Of a stretch of 64,000 nt of DNA, positions 17,000 to 25,846 are shown in pieces (position 1 is the first letter of the stretch; each line of letters begins with the position of its first letter). A program made the position numbers and the translations under genes. The notes beneath the pieces are model-generated. The model ran no database searches. It saw nothing but the letters and a program-made list of their open reading frames with translations, and was not told the origin of the DNA. The DNA lies in NCBI RefSeq assembly GCF_035117555.1, contig NZ_JAYKPK010000001.1, forward strand, positions 186,001-250,000. Direction: 5' to 3'. The DNA is from Yoonia sp035117555 (GTDB lineage: Bacteria > Pseudomonadota > Alphaproteobacteria > Rhodobacterales > Rhodobacteraceae).

Positions 17000-17446
17000 A
17001 TGAATAGATTTTTGATCCTGCCATTCGTGGCCCTTGCCGCTTGCGACCTGCCCGAAGCCCAGGTTGTCACCCCTGAAGCGCCAACAACATTGATCCCGGC
17101 GATGACGTTACCGCCGCCGCCGCCAAGCTCTGCGCGGACGGTGGATCAGTTCGACACGACCTCTGCCGCCGAACGGCAGGCAGCGACGCAAGTCGCGGCG
17201 GCTGGCGCCGAACTGGGGCGCACGATTGCCACGCTGGGGTCACCGACCGAACCCGGCATCTGGCTGAAAACGCCGCTGGTGTCCGAGGTGACCCAAGGCC
17301 GCATCCGCTATCAAAGCAAGACGATCAATGTCGAATTGCGCCCCTCTGGCGGGGCGGCAGGATCGGGCAGCCAGGTCAGCCTTGCGGCGATGCGGTTGCT
17401 TGAGGCGCCATTGGCCGGAATCGTGGAGCTGACCGTGCTGCGCTAG
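17000..17446 (+). CDS. Putative lipoprotein, unknown function
   Basis: 148 residues. The lipobox LAAC places the lipidated cysteine at residue 15 after a short hydrophobic leader (MNRFLILPFVALAAC), and a proline-rich linker (PPPPPSS) follows. The remaining 100 residues form an alanine-rich helix and a beta-rich end. No catalytic motif is seen. Genes like this in Rhodobacterales have sometimes been labelled D-galactarate dehydratase, for which I see no support. It is convergent with the AlkD-like gene and overlaps it by 4 bases. Confidence 0.7.
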   Translation: MNRFLILPFVALAACDLPEAQVVTPEAPTTLIPAMTLPPPPPSSARTVDQFDTTSAAERQAATQVAAAGAELGRTIATLGSPTEPGIWLKTPLVSEVTQGRIRYQSKTINVELRPSGGAAGSGSQVSLAAMRLLEAPLAGIVELTVLR

Positions 17447-18123
17447 GGCAATCTGCGCGCCGCTTCTTTCGCGGCGAATGGTTTCATCTGGTCGCCATAT
17501 GCGGCCAGAAAGGCGCGGACACGGTCGGCATCATGTTTGGACAATTCGCGCAGCCACCAGCCGATGGCTTTCTGGATGAACCAGTCACGGTCGCGCACAT
17601 AAAGCGCCGCCCAGCCAAGCACCCGGTCACGGATCGCGAGATCGGCGTCTTTGGGGTGGTTCTGTTTGGTCCAGGGCAGGGTCATCACCAGCGCGGCGCG
17701 CCTGCTCCACATATGATCTGACGTCGTCCAGCCTACGACAGTCTCAAGGCGGGATGGCTCGGCCACCAGCCGTTTCTGCCCCGCGATGCTGACCGTATCC
17801 GCAATCGCCCAGGCGTCGAATTGCGGCACCCAGGATGCGATCAGGTCCCATGCGGCAGTATCATCGGGCCTGATCCGCGCTTGCGTCAGCAGTTTTGCCG
17901 CAGCGACCCGCGCCTCGTGGATATTGCTGTCCCAAAGGCCTGCGGCCAGTGTCAGCCGTGCGTCCAGATCCACCGCCGCGCGCCAATCAGCGACGAAAGC
18001 ATCCAGCGCCGGGTTTGACACGCCGAGATAGGGCCGATCCACCTTGTGATAGCGCGCCATCTCAGCGGCTTTCGCCGGATCACCTGCGGCCTGCAAAGCG
18101 GCAATCGCCGCCGTCGGGTTCAT
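17443..18123 (-). CDS. DNA alkylation repair protein (AlkD-like)
   Basis: 226 residues of HEAT-like helical repeats, as in AlkD DNA glycosylases that excise bulky or cationic alkylated bases. Family-typical parts are YHKVDRPYLGVSNPALD near the N-terminus, LWDSNIHEAR, WDLIASWVPQFDAWAIAD and WFIQKAIGWWLRELSKHD. Start ATG 18123 overlaps the upstream stop codon (ATGA), which excludes a longer frame running into the PNPOx gene. It is the last gene of the glmU-glmS-PNPOx-alkD chain. Repair activity is inferred from the family. Confidence 0.87.
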   Translation of the reverse strand: MNPTAAIAALQAAGDPAKAAEMARYHKVDRPYLGVSNPALDAFVADWRAAVDLDARLTLAAGLWDSNIHEARVAAAKLLTQARIRPDDTAAWDLIASWVPQFDAWAIADTVSIAGQKRLVAEPSRLETVVGWTTSDHMWSRRAALVMTLPWTKQNHPKDADLAIRDRVLGWAALYVRDRDWFIQKAIGWWLRELSKHDADRVRAFLAAYGDQMKPFAAKEAARRLP

Positions 18124-18662
18124 CCGATCACCTTTGTCGGCAAGCCGTCCAATGTCGTCTGGTTGCGGTCTTTCCAATATGTGGCGACACCGTCCGGTCC
18201 TTTGTCGGCGGTCCAGTGGCGCAAAGTGTCGCGTTCGCCCACCAGTTCCATGAAAGGCACGGCATAGCCGCAGGAGGTTTGCACCATGTCGATCTTTTGC
18301 ACATAGATCTGCCGCGCGCCCGGCACATCGGGCAATTGTGCAGCCAGACGCGCCCAATCCGCATCGCGCGGATGGATCGCGCGGGCAGTGCCATAGGTCC
18401 GCAGGATCTGCGGCTTTTTGTCGAAACTGCACCACATCAGCGTCATGCGCGGATGATCCAGCAGATGGCCTGCCGTCTCATTGCCGCTGCCGGTCGCGTT
18501 GACATAGGCGATGGTGGTCGCATCCAGCACGCGCAGGCAATCCATCCCTTTGGGCGAGATATTGACCTTGCCACCCCGCGCCGCCGTGCCGGTGAAAAAC
18601 ATCGGCTGGGCGGCGATGAACGCCTGATGCGCCTCGGATAATTCCGCGAATTGCTTGCCCAT
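18120..18662 (-). CDS. Pyridoxamine 5'-phosphate oxidase-like flavin-binding protein
   Basis: 180 residues with the split-barrel FMN-binding fold: MFFTGTAARGGKVNISPKGMD is the typical opening strand pair, followed by AYVNATGSGNETAGHLLDHPRMTLMWCSF. It lacks the C-terminal signature of true PdxH, so it belongs to the general PNPOx-like group (flavin reductase or F420/heme relatives are possible). Substrate unknown. The start codon overlaps the glmS stop by one base (TAATG), and its stop overlaps the alkD-like start (ATGA). Confidence 0.82.
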   Translation of the reverse strand: MGKQFAELSEAHQAFIAAQPMFFTGTAARGGKVNISPKGMDCLRVLDATTIAYVNATGSGNETAGHLLDHPRMTLMWCSFDKKPQILRTYGTARAIHPRDADWARLAAQLPDVPGARQIYVQKIDMVQTSCGYAVPFMELVGERDTLRHWTADKGPDGVATYWKDRNQTTLDGLPTKVIG

Positions 18663-20482
18663 TATTCGACCGTCACCGATTTTGCGAGGTTGCGGGGCTG
18701 ATCCACATCGGTGCCTTTCGCGACCGCCGTGTGATAGGCCAGCAATTGCGCAGGCAAGGCGTAAAGGATCGGCGCAAGGAACGGGTCCACCGCTGGCATC
18801 AGCAAGCTCTGCCAGACACCATCGCCCGCCTCGACCGCGCCTTGGCTGTCGGTGATCAGCAGCACCTTGCCGCCGCGCGCCATGACCTCCTGCATGTTCG
18901 ATATCGTCTTTTCGAACAAGGCATCGCGCGGCGCCATGACGATGACCGGCACGTGTTTATCCACCAGCGCAATGGGGCCATGTTTCAGTTCACCAGATGC
19001 ATAAGCTTCAGCATGGATGTAACTGATTTCCTTGAGTTTCAACGCACCTTCCAAGGCCAGGGGATACATCGCCCCGCGCCCAAGAAACAGGATATCGCGC
19101 GCCTCGGCCAAAAGCCGCGACAGCGCGACGGAGCGGTCTTCGATCCCCAAGGCCGTATTCATCAGCCCCGGCAGACCGCGCAAGGCGGCCAGCTTTTCGG
19201 CCAGTTCGGCATCACCCATGCGCCCGCGGTGATGCGCAGCTTGTAGAACCATCACTGCCAGCGTGGTCAGCTGACAGGTAAACGCCTTGGTCGAGGCGAC
19301 GCCGATCTCCACACCCGCCATGATCGGCAGCACGATATCACTTTCGCGCGCAATGCTGCTTTCGGGGACATTCACGACAGCGACAATCTGCGCGGCCTTG
19401 CCCTGCATATAGCGAAGTGCTGCCAAAGTATCCGCCGTCTCGCCCGATTGGCTGACAAAGACCGCGACGGTCCCGTCCGTCACCGGCGGTTCGCGGTAAC
19501 GGAATTCAGAGGCCACATCGATTTCCACCGGCAGCCCGGCGATCTGTTCAAACCAGTATTTCGCGACCATACAGGCATAGAACGCCGTGCCGCAGGCGAC
19601 CATGGTCAGGCGCTGGATCTGGGTGAAATCCAGCCCATCGGGCATGGTGATCGCCGTCGCATCGGCATTGATGTAATGGTTCAAAGCGCCTTGCAAAACC
19701 TGCGGCTGTTCGGCGATTTCCTTGGCCATGAAATGTTTATAGCCGCCCTTATCGACCTGCGCCTGATCGATATGGATGATCCGCATCTCGCGGTTTGCTA
19801 GATTGCCATAGGCATCGCGGATTTCCAGCGAATTGCGGGTGATCACCGCCCAATCGCCTTCGTCCAGATAGGTGATCTGGTCGGTCATCGGGGCCAGCGC
19901 AATGGCATCGGACCCCACGAACATTTCACCATCGCCATGCCCGACCGCCAAAGGCGAGCCTTTGCGCGCGGCGATCAGCAGATCATCTTCGCCTTCAAAC
20001 AGAAAACAAAGCGCATAGGCCCCGTGCAGCTTGGCAATCGTCGCCTCGGCCGCATCGCGGGGCGACAGGCCCTGACCCAGCAGATGATTGGCCAGCAAGG
20101 CGACGGTTTCGGTATCGGTATCCGTCTCATGCGGGATGCCGAGGGCGGCGAGTTCGGCGCGGAGTTCGCGGAAATTCTCGATGATGCCGTTATGCACCAC
20201 CGCCACGCGGCCTGCCTGATGCGGATGCGCATTGCCAGCGTTTGGCACGCCATGGGTGGCCCAGCGGGTATGGCCGATGCCCGCCTTGCCCGCCAGCGGG
20301 TCATGCACCAGCAGGTCCTGCAAATTCACCAGCTTGCCCACGGCACGGCGGCGGTCCAGCACATCGCCGTTGATCGTGGCAATCCCGGCGCTGTCATAGC
20401 CGCGATATTCAAGGCGTTTGAGCGCCTCGACCAAAAGAGGGGCGGCTTCGTGATTGCCCAATACGCCGATAATCCCGCACAT
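18662..20482 (-). CDS. glmS: Glutamine-fructose-6-phosphate aminotransferase (isomerising)
   Basis: Makes glucosamine-6-phosphate from fructose-6-phosphate and glutamine, the first step towards UDP-GlcNAc for peptidoglycan and LPS. 606 residues. The N-terminal nucleophile cysteine follows the initiator (MCGIIGVLG), which fixes the start at 20482. The glutaminase domain has GHTRWATHG and HNGIIENF. Two SIS domains follow (ISQSGETADT-like SQSGETADTLAA; ARDILFLGRG), ending in AKSVTVE. It starts one base after the glmU stop, so they are tightly coupled. No glmS ribozyme-like leader is possible because the gap is one base. Confidence 0.97.
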   Translation of the reverse strand: MCGIIGVLGNHEAAPLLVEALKRLEYRGYDSAGIATINGDVLDRRRAVGKLVNLQDLLVHDPLAGKAGIGHTRWATHGVPNAGNAHPHQAGRVAVVHNGIIENFRELRAELAALGIPHETDTDTETVALLANHLLGQGLSPRDAAEATIAKLHGAYALCFLFEGEDDLLIAARKGSPLAVGHGDGEMFVGSDAIALAPMTDQITYLDEGDWAVITRNSLEIRDAYGNLANREMRIIHIDQAQVDKGGYKHFMAKEIAEQPQVLQGALNHYINADATAITMPDGLDFTQIQRLTMVACGTAFYACMVAKYWFEQIAGLPVEIDVASEFRYREPPVTDGTVAVFVSQSGETADTLAALRYMQGKAAQIVAVVNVPESSIARESDIVLPIMAGVEIGVASTKAFTCQLTTLAVMVLQAAHHRGRMGDAELAEKLAALRGLPGLMNTALGIEDRSVALSRLLAEARDILFLGRGAMYPLALEGALKLKEISYIHAEAYASGELKHGPIALVDKHVPVIVMAPRDALFEKTISNMQEVMARGGKVLLITDSQGAVEAGDGVWQSLLMPAVDPFLAPILYALPAQLLAYHTAVAKGTDVDQPRNLAKSVTVE

Positions 20483-20483
20483 C

Positions 20484-21827
20484 TTAATGGCCCTTCGCTT
20501 TTTGCGCCCGCAGTTTGTCGAACAGACGCACCGCAAATCCTGCTTTATTTTCCTGCCGCGCGCGTGCGACGGCCATATCGCCGGCAGGCACATCGCCGGT
20601 GATCACCGATCCGCTGGCGGTCATCGCCTCATTGCCGATCTTGACGGGGGCGACCAGCATCGTATTCGACCCGATGAAGACATCCGCACCGATACTGGTG
20701 TGATGTTTGAATACCCCGTCATAATTGCATGTCACCGTGCCTGCGCCGATATTGCTGCGCGGGCCGACATCGGCGTCACCGATATAGGACAGGTGGTTCA
20801 CCTTCGCGCCTTCGCTGATCACGGCATTCTTGATCTCGACAAAATTGCCGATGCGGGTGTTTTCGGCCAGTTCCGCGCCGGGGCGCAGGCGGGCATAGGG
20901 GCCCACCACCGCGCCGCGCGACACATGGCAGCCTTCCAGATGCGAAAAGGCGCGGATCGTGGCACCGGATTCGACGGTCACGCCGGGGCCGAAGACCACA
21001 TTGGGTTCGATCAAAGCATCGCGCCCGATCACTGTGTCATAGGCGAAATAGACGGTCTCTGGCGCGGTCAGGGTCACGCCATCCTCTAGTGCTGTCATCC
21101 GGGCCATGTTCTGGAACACGGCCTCGGCCTGTGCCAGTTCAAAGCGCGAATTGATGCCCATGGTTTCGGCTTCGGCACATTCCACCACCGTGGCGGACAG
21201 GCCGCGCGCACGGGCGAGGCCGACGATATCGGTCAGGTAATATTCGCCCGCCGCATTGTCATTGCCCACGGCGGCGATCAGATCGAACAAAGTCGCGCGG
21301 TCTGCCGCAATCACCCCGGAATTGCAGAGCGTGATGGCACGTTCTTCTTCCGTCGCATCCTTGAACTCAACAATCCGGTCCAGCGCATCGCCCTGCATCA
21401 CCAGACGGCCATAGCGCGCCGGATCCTCTGCCGTGAAGCCCAGCACGACGATATCATGGGTCTGCCGCGCCTCGACCATTGCGGCCAGCGTATCGGGCCG
21501 GATGAATGGTGTGTCGCCATACAGCACCAGCGCGTCACCGTCGAAATCGGCCAGCGTTTCCTTCGCCTGCGCCACCGCATGGGCGGTGCCCAGTTGCTGA
21601 TCCTGCACCACGACCCTGACATCAGGGTCATAAGCAAGCGCGGCTTTTTCGACCTGAGCCGCCTCATAGCCCGCCACGATGACACAGCGCGCCGGGTCCA
21701 GCGACTGCCCGGCCTGTATCGCATGGACCAGCATCGGCGCACCGGCGATCTGGTGCAACACTTTTGGCAGGTCCGAATTCATCCGTGTGCCAAGGCCCGC
21801 GCCAAGGATAATCAATGCAATTGTCAT
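20484..21827 (-). CDS. glmU: Bifunctional UDP-GlcNAc pyrophosphorylase / GlcN-1-P acetyltransferase
   Basis: Completes UDP-N-acetylglucosamine synthesis: the C-terminal domain acetylates glucosamine-1-phosphate and the N-terminal domain adds UMP. 447 residues. The uridylyltransferase signature LGAGLGTRMNSDLPKVLH is at residues 8-25. The C-terminal left-handed beta helix carries hexapeptide repeats (GAVVGPYARLRPGAEL; IGNFVEIKNA). AHLSYIGD-like NHLSYIGDADVG holds the acetyltransferase residues. First gene of the minus-strand operon; divergent from gph across 124 bases. Confidence 0.97.
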   Translation of the reverse strand: MTIALIILGAGLGTRMNSDLPKVLHQIAGAPMLVHAIQAGQSLDPARCVIVAGYEAAQVEKAALAYDPDVRVVVQDQQLGTAHAVAQAKETLADFDGDALVLYGDTPFIRPDTLAAMVEARQTHDIVVLGFTAEDPARYGRLVMQGDALDRIVEFKDATEEERAITLCNSGVIAADRATLFDLIAAVGNDNAAGEYYLTDIVGLARARGLSATVVECAEAETMGINSRFELAQAEAVFQNMARMTALEDGVTLTAPETVYFAYDTVIGRDALIEPNVVFGPGVTVESGATIRAFSHLEGCHVSRGAVVGPYARLRPGAELAENTRIGNFVEIKNAVISEGAKVNHLSYIGDADVGPRSNIGAGTVTCNYDGVFKHHTSIGADVFIGSNTMLVAPVKIGNEAMTASGSVITGDVPAGDMAVARARQENKAGFAVRLFDKLRAQKAKGH

Positions 21828-21951
21828 ATCTGTCCCGATTTTTATTTGTGACGACTTCTACCGGCCTTTTGGATTATCACAAGGGCAGGGGCTTCACATC
21901 AGTTTACAGCGCGTTACAGATGGGCGAAACATGACCCATGAAAGACGACCT

Positions 21952-22614
21952 ATGCGCACTGTGATTTTCGACCTTGATGGTACGCTTGCTGACACCAGCG
22001 GCGATCTGATTGCCGCCGCCAACCATTGTTTTCGCGGGCTGGGCCATGGCGATCTGCTGATCCATGCCGATGACGCGGCGGTCGCGCTGACCGGCGCGCG
22101 TGCGATGCTGCGGCTTGGGTTCTCTCGCTTGGGCGAGGTGGATGAGACGCTGGTGGACGCACAATATCCCGTTCTTCTGGCCGCCTATGGCGAAGCGATC
22201 GCCACCCATACCACGCTTTACCCCGGCGCGATGGAGGCGGTGGAGCTGTTGAAATCCACCGGCTATGCCGTCGGCATCGCCACCAACAAACCCGAGGCTT
22301 TGGCCGAGGCTTTGCTGCGCAGCCTTGGTGTGCGCGACGCCTTCGGGTCGATGATCGGCGCGGATACTTTGCCGATGCGCAAACCCCATGCCAACCACCA
22401 TTTCGAGGCGGTGCGCCGCGCCGGGGGCGATCCCGCGCAATCCTTGTTGGTGGGCGATACGGTGACCGACCGCGACACTGCGCGCAACGCCGGGGTGCCA
22501 TCGGTGCTGGTCACTTTCGGGCCGGGCCGGGATGAGGTGCTGACCCTGCAGGCCGATGCCACGATTGACCGTTTCGACGAATTGCCTGCAGTTGTCACGC
22601 GTCTGATCGGATAG
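21952..22614 (+). CDS. gph: HAD-family phosphoglycolate phosphatase-like hydrolase
   Basis: 220 residues. HAD motif I DLDGTLADTSGD carries the nucleophile Asp, motif II is in IATNKPE, and motifs III/IV are around KPHANHHF and VGDTVTDRDTA. The small helical cap and length fit phosphoglycolate phosphatase, which recycles 2-phosphoglycolate, but closely related HAD enzymes are hard to separate. ATG 21952 is taken; an in-frame ATG at 21931 would add seven residues (MTHERRP) and cannot be excluded. It is divergent from glmU. Confidence 0.85.
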   Translation: MRTVIFDLDGTLADTSGDLIAAANHCFRGLGHGDLLIHADDAAVALTGARAMLRLGFSRLGEVDETLVDAQYPVLLAAYGEAIATHTTLYPGAMEAVELLKSTGYAVGIATNKPEALAEALLRSLGVRDAFGSMIGADTLPMRKPHANHHFEAVRRAGGDPAQSLLVGDTVTDRDTARNAGVPSVLVTFGPGRDEVLTLQADATIDRFDELPAVVTRLIG

Positions 22615-22652
22615 GCATTGACCCTGCCGGGTCATGCGCCAACTACCGCCGC

Positions 22653-23849
22653 ATGACAGAGATTTTCACCGGCAGTTTCACCCAGCAAGAACCGATTCCC
22701 GCCGGCGGGATCGCCGCCGCCAATGCGGTGATGCAGCACGGGCGCTTGCACCGCTACAATACCGTGGCGGGTGAAGTGGCCGAGGCTGTGCTGCTGGAGC
22801 AGGAATTCGCTGCAAGCACAGGTGCAAAATATTGCCTCGCCGTGGCCTCTGGCGGGTCGGCGATGACCACCGCCTTGCGTGCCTGTGGCGTCAAACATGG
22901 CGACAAGGTGCTGACCAATGCGTTTACACTGGCCCCGGTGCCGGGGGCGATTGCGGCTGTGGGCGGCGTGCCGGTGTTTGTTGGTACGACCGAGGACCTC
23001 GTGATTGATCTGGATGATCTGGCCGCCAAGCTGGATCAGGCAAAGGTCCTGCTGTTGTCGCATATGCGCGGCCATATCTGTGACATGGCAAAGCTGCGCG
23101 CGCTATGTGATCCCGCAAATGTCACGATTATCGAGGATTGTGCCCATACAATGGGTGCATCTTGGGATAATATCCCAACCGGGCGCTTTGGTCGGTTTGG
23201 GTGTTTCTCCACCCAGACCTATAAACATATCAATTCCGGCGAAGGTGGCCTGCTGATCAGCGACGATGCCGAAGCCATGGCGCGCGCGATCATGCTGTCG
23301 GGCAGCTATATGCTCTATACCAGCCATCGCGCCGCACCCCCGCCCGAAGTTTTCGCGCAGATCAGATACGAGACGCCCAATATCTCCTCCCGGATGGACA
23401 ACCTGCGCGCCGCGATCCTGCGGCCGCAATTGCGGGATTTGCCGCAGCAGGCCGTGCGTTGGAACGCACGCTACGGGGTGTTGCAGGATGGCTTGGCCGA
23501 GACGCCCGGCCTGCAATTGGTGGCACGGGATGCAAGGGAAGGCTTTGTCGCGTCATCCTTCCAGTTTCTGCTGCTGGATTGGGAGACTGACGCGATCGAA
23601 CAGGTCCTTGCCCGCTGCGCCGCGCGCGGGGTGGAGTTGAAATGGTTCGGTCGCAAGGACCCTGTCGGCTTCACCTCGCGCTATGACAGCTGGCATTACG
23701 CCCCCAGCGCGCCCATGCCCGCGACTGACCGGGTGCTGGCCGGGATCATCGATATGCGACTGCCACTGACCTTTTCGCTGGAGGATTGCGCCCTGATCGC
23801 CCGGATCATCCGGGCCGAGGTCAGCGCGGTTTATCAGGCGCAGAAATGA
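22653..23849 (+). CDS. DegT/DnrJ/EryC1/StrS family PLP aminotransferase
   Basis: 398 residues. PLP-binding features are ASGGSAMTTALRACG near residue 67, IEDCAHTMGA, and the Schiff-base lysine in QTYKHINSGEGG. Members usually transaminate nucleotide-linked keto-sugars for surface polysaccharides or antibiotics, but no sugar-nucleotide genes are adjacent, so the substrate is open. The start at 22653 follows the gph stop by 38 bases. Full-length, with codon use like its neighbours. Confidence 0.88.
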   Translation: MTEIFTGSFTQQEPIPAGGIAAANAVMQHGRLHRYNTVAGEVAEAVLLEQEFAASTGAKYCLAVASGGSAMTTALRACGVKHGDKVLTNAFTLAPVPGAIAAVGGVPVFVGTTEDLVIDLDDLAAKLDQAKVLLLSHMRGHICDMAKLRALCDPANVTIIEDCAHTMGASWDNIPTGRFGRFGCFSTQTYKHINSGEGGLLISDDAEAMARAIMLSGSYMLYTSHRAAPPPEVFAQIRYETPNISSRMDNLRAAILRPQLRDLPQQAVRWNARYGVLQDGLAETPGLQLVARDAREGFVASSFQFLLLDWETDAIEQVLARCAARGVELKWFGRKDPVGFTSRYDSWHYAPSAPMPATDRVLAGIIDMRLPLTFSLEDCALIARIIRAEVSAVYQAQK

Positions 23850-23880
23850 CTCGACAGGATGGCACCGCCATGACTACAAC

Positions 23881-23894
23881 TGAACAAGCGTTCA
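23881..23894. promoter_or_regulatory. Candidate operator palindrome upstream of ivd
   Basis: TGAAC-AAGC-GTTCA is a perfect 5-base inverted repeat with outer AA/TT matches beyond one mismatch, located 23 bases before the ivd ATG. Its form resembles TetR-family operators near acyl-CoA dehydrogenase genes. No regulator gene is adjacent in the window, so the cognate protein is unknown. Confidence 0.45.
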
Positions 23895-23916
23895 ATTAAG
23901 CTGGGGGGAGACAGCC

Positions 23917-25080
23917 ATGTTCCACGCATCAATGGCATTTGATCTGGGCGAGGATGTGAACGCGCTACGCGAGATGGTGCATGACTGGGCGCAGTCCCGC
24001 GTCAAACCGATGGCCGCCGCGATTGACCGCGACAATGTCTTTCCTGCCGAACTCTGGCGCGAAATGGGCGATCTGGGGTTGCTGGGCGTGACCGTGGACG
24101 AGGCCTATGGCGGCGCAGGCATGACCTATCTGGCGCATACCGTCGCGATCGAGGAAATCGCCCGCGCCTCTGCATCGGTCAGTCTGTCCTATGGCGCGCA
24201 TTCCAACCTCTGCGTCAATCAGATCAAGCTGAACGGGACCGAGGCGCAAAAGACGAACTACCTGCCCGGCCTGATCTCGGGCGCGCATGTGGGTGCGCTT
24301 GCGATGTCCGAAGCGGGCGCTGGGTCTGATGTCGTGTCGATGTCCCTGCGCGCGGAAAAGCGCAATGATCATTACCGGCTGAACGGCCATAAATACTGGA
24401 TCACCAACGGGCCGGATGCCGATACTCTGGTAGTCTATGCCAAGACGGACCCCGATGCCGGGTCCAAAGGCATCACCGCCTTTCTGGTGGAAAAGACCAT
24501 GACAGGGTTCAGCACCTCGCCCCATTTCGACAAGCTCGGCATGCGGGGTTCGAACACCGCTGAGCTGATCTTTGACGATGTTGCCGTGCCGTTTGAGAAT
24601 GTGCTGGGCGAGGAAGGGCGCGGTGTGCGTGTCCTCATGTCCGGCCTTGATTACGAACGCGTCGTGCTGGCGGGCATCGGGCTGGGGATCATGGCCGCCT
24701 GTCTGGATGAGATTATGCCGTATCTGGCATCCCGCAAGCAATTCGGCCAGCCTATCGGCAATTTCCAACTGATGCAGGGCAAGATCGCGGATATGTATAC
24801 CGCGATGAATTCCGCCCGCGCCTATGTCTATGCCGTGGCGCAATCCTGCGACAAGGGCACGGTAACCCGCCAGGACGCCGCTGCCTGCTGTCTTTATGCG
24901 TCTGAGGAGGCGATGAAACAGGCTCACCAAGCCGTCCAGGCCATGGGCGGGGCCGGGTTCCTGAATGACGCCCCCGTCGCGCGCTTGTTCCGTGATGCCA
25001 AGCTTATGGAGATCGGCGCAGGCACGTCAGAGATTCGCCGCATGCTGGTCGGCCGCGAATTGATGAGCGCGATGGGATGA
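23917..25080 (+). CDS. ivd: Isovaleryl-CoA dehydrogenase
   Basis: FAD enzyme converting isovaleryl-CoA to 3-methylcrotonyl-CoA in leucine degradation, passing electrons to ETF. 387 residues. Acyl-CoA dehydrogenase signatures are AMSEAGAGSDVVSM (129-142) and QAMGGAGFLNDAPVARLFRDAK. The base Glu is E247 in LDYERVVLAG, the IVD-specific position, rather than the C-terminal glutamate of medium-chain enzymes, and the downstream mcc genes agree. CTGGGGGGAGA precedes the ATG. First gene of the operon, with the palindrome at 23881 just upstream. Confidence 0.96.
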   Translation: MFHASMAFDLGEDVNALREMVHDWAQSRVKPMAAAIDRDNVFPAELWREMGDLGLLGVTVDEAYGGAGMTYLAHTVAIEEIARASASVSLSYGAHSNLCVNQIKLNGTEAQKTNYLPGLISGAHVGALAMSEAGAGSDVVSMSLRAEKRNDHYRLNGHKYWITNGPDADTLVVYAKTDPDAGSKGITAFLVEKTMTGFSTSPHFDKLGMRGSNTAELIFDDVAVPFENVLGEEGRGVRVLMSGLDYERVVLAGIGLGIMAACLDEIMPYLASRKQFGQPIGNFQLMQGKIADMYTAMNSARAYVYAVAQSCDKGTVTRQDAAACCLYASEEAMKQAHQAVQAMGGAGFLNDAPVARLFRDAKLMEIGAGTSEIRRMLVGRELMSAMG

Positions 25081-25556
25081 GGATTGCTCTGGCCTTGCTG
25101 TTGCTGCCCGATGTCGCTGTCGCGCAGGACGACTGGCTTTATGCGCCGATGGTCGCGGCGTGTTTTGCCAGCGATGAGAAAGATTGCATCGGTGCGGCCG
25201 CCGCGATGTGCATGGAAGATGAGGCGGAGGGTGAGACAACATTCGGCATGATGACCTGCCTGATGGCTGAAAATCAGGCGTGGGACGGCATGCTGAACGC
25301 CGAATATGCCAAGGCCCGCGCGCATGCGCAGGCATTGGATGCTGCGGATCAGGCGGATTTCCCGGAATTTGCGATCCGCGCGGATCAGGTGCAAAATGCC
25401 CAACGCGCCTGGATCGCCTTTCGCGATGCCAATTGCGCAATGCAATATGGCCTTTGGGGTGCAGGCTCCCTGCGCCAGATCGCAGGCGCGGATTGCCTGC
25501 TACAGATGACCGCCACCCAGACCTTCGCCCTGCGCGATTACCACGCTCAGCCATGA
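25077..25556 (+). CDS. LprI-like (DUF1311) lysozyme-inhibitor family protein
   Basis: 159-residue exported protein with signal peptide MRIALALLLLPDVAVAQD. It has six or more cysteines, and the LprI-family core NAQRAWIAFRDANCAMQYG lies near residues 117-135. In the family, some members inhibit lysozyme; here this is inference. Start ATG overlaps the ivd stop (ATGA), and its own stop overlaps the next start the same way. That wires an envelope protein into the leucine-degradation operon. Confidence 0.8.
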   Translation: MRIALALLLLPDVAVAQDDWLYAPMVAACFASDEKDCIGAAAAMCMEDEAEGETTFGMMTCLMAENQAWDGMLNAEYAKARAHAQALDAADQADFPEFAIRADQVQNAQRAWIAFRDANCAMQYGLWGAGSLRQIAGADCLLQMTATQTFALRDYHAQP

Positions 25557-25846
25557 GACGCTGGATGTTCTTCATCCCCTTCGCGGGGCTGGTCGTGGTC
25601 GCAGGGATCATCGGCTATCGCATGGGCCAGATGCCCAGCGAGACCGAGATCATCGCCCGCTATGCCGCGACTTATGTGGCCATGGCGGGCGATGGCGCGG
25701 CGCTGACCGATTGCGTCGCGACGACCCATCCTGACCCTGCCGTGCGGCTGGTGATCAATTGCGCCCATCCTGACGGCTTGACGACAACCTTCTACGCAGG
25801 CCCGCGCGGCGAAGCCATGCCGCAACCACAAGGACCCGCGACATGA
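25553..25846 (+). CDS. Small single-pass membrane protein, unknown
   Basis: 97 residues: an N-terminal hydrophobic helix (residues 5-23, FFIPFAGLVVVAGIIGYRM), then about 70 residues that would face the periplasm, with two cysteines (TDCVATTHPDP; INCAHPDG) able to form a disulfide. No family is recognised. It overlaps the LprI-like gene and mccB by ATGA at both ends, so it is co-translated with them. It may partner the LprI-like protein, which is inference from position only. Confidence 0.65.
   Translation: MRRWMFFIPFAGLVVVAGIIGYRMGQMPSETEIIARYAATYVAMAGDGAALTDCVATTHPDPAVRLVINCAHPDGLTTTFYAGPRGEAMPQPQGPAT

Noticed and set aside
22625..22640. GACCC-TGCC-GGGTC hairpin between gph and the DegT-type gene as a terminator
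   Set aside because: Stem of only five pairs with no T tract and the next gene starting 13 bases later.
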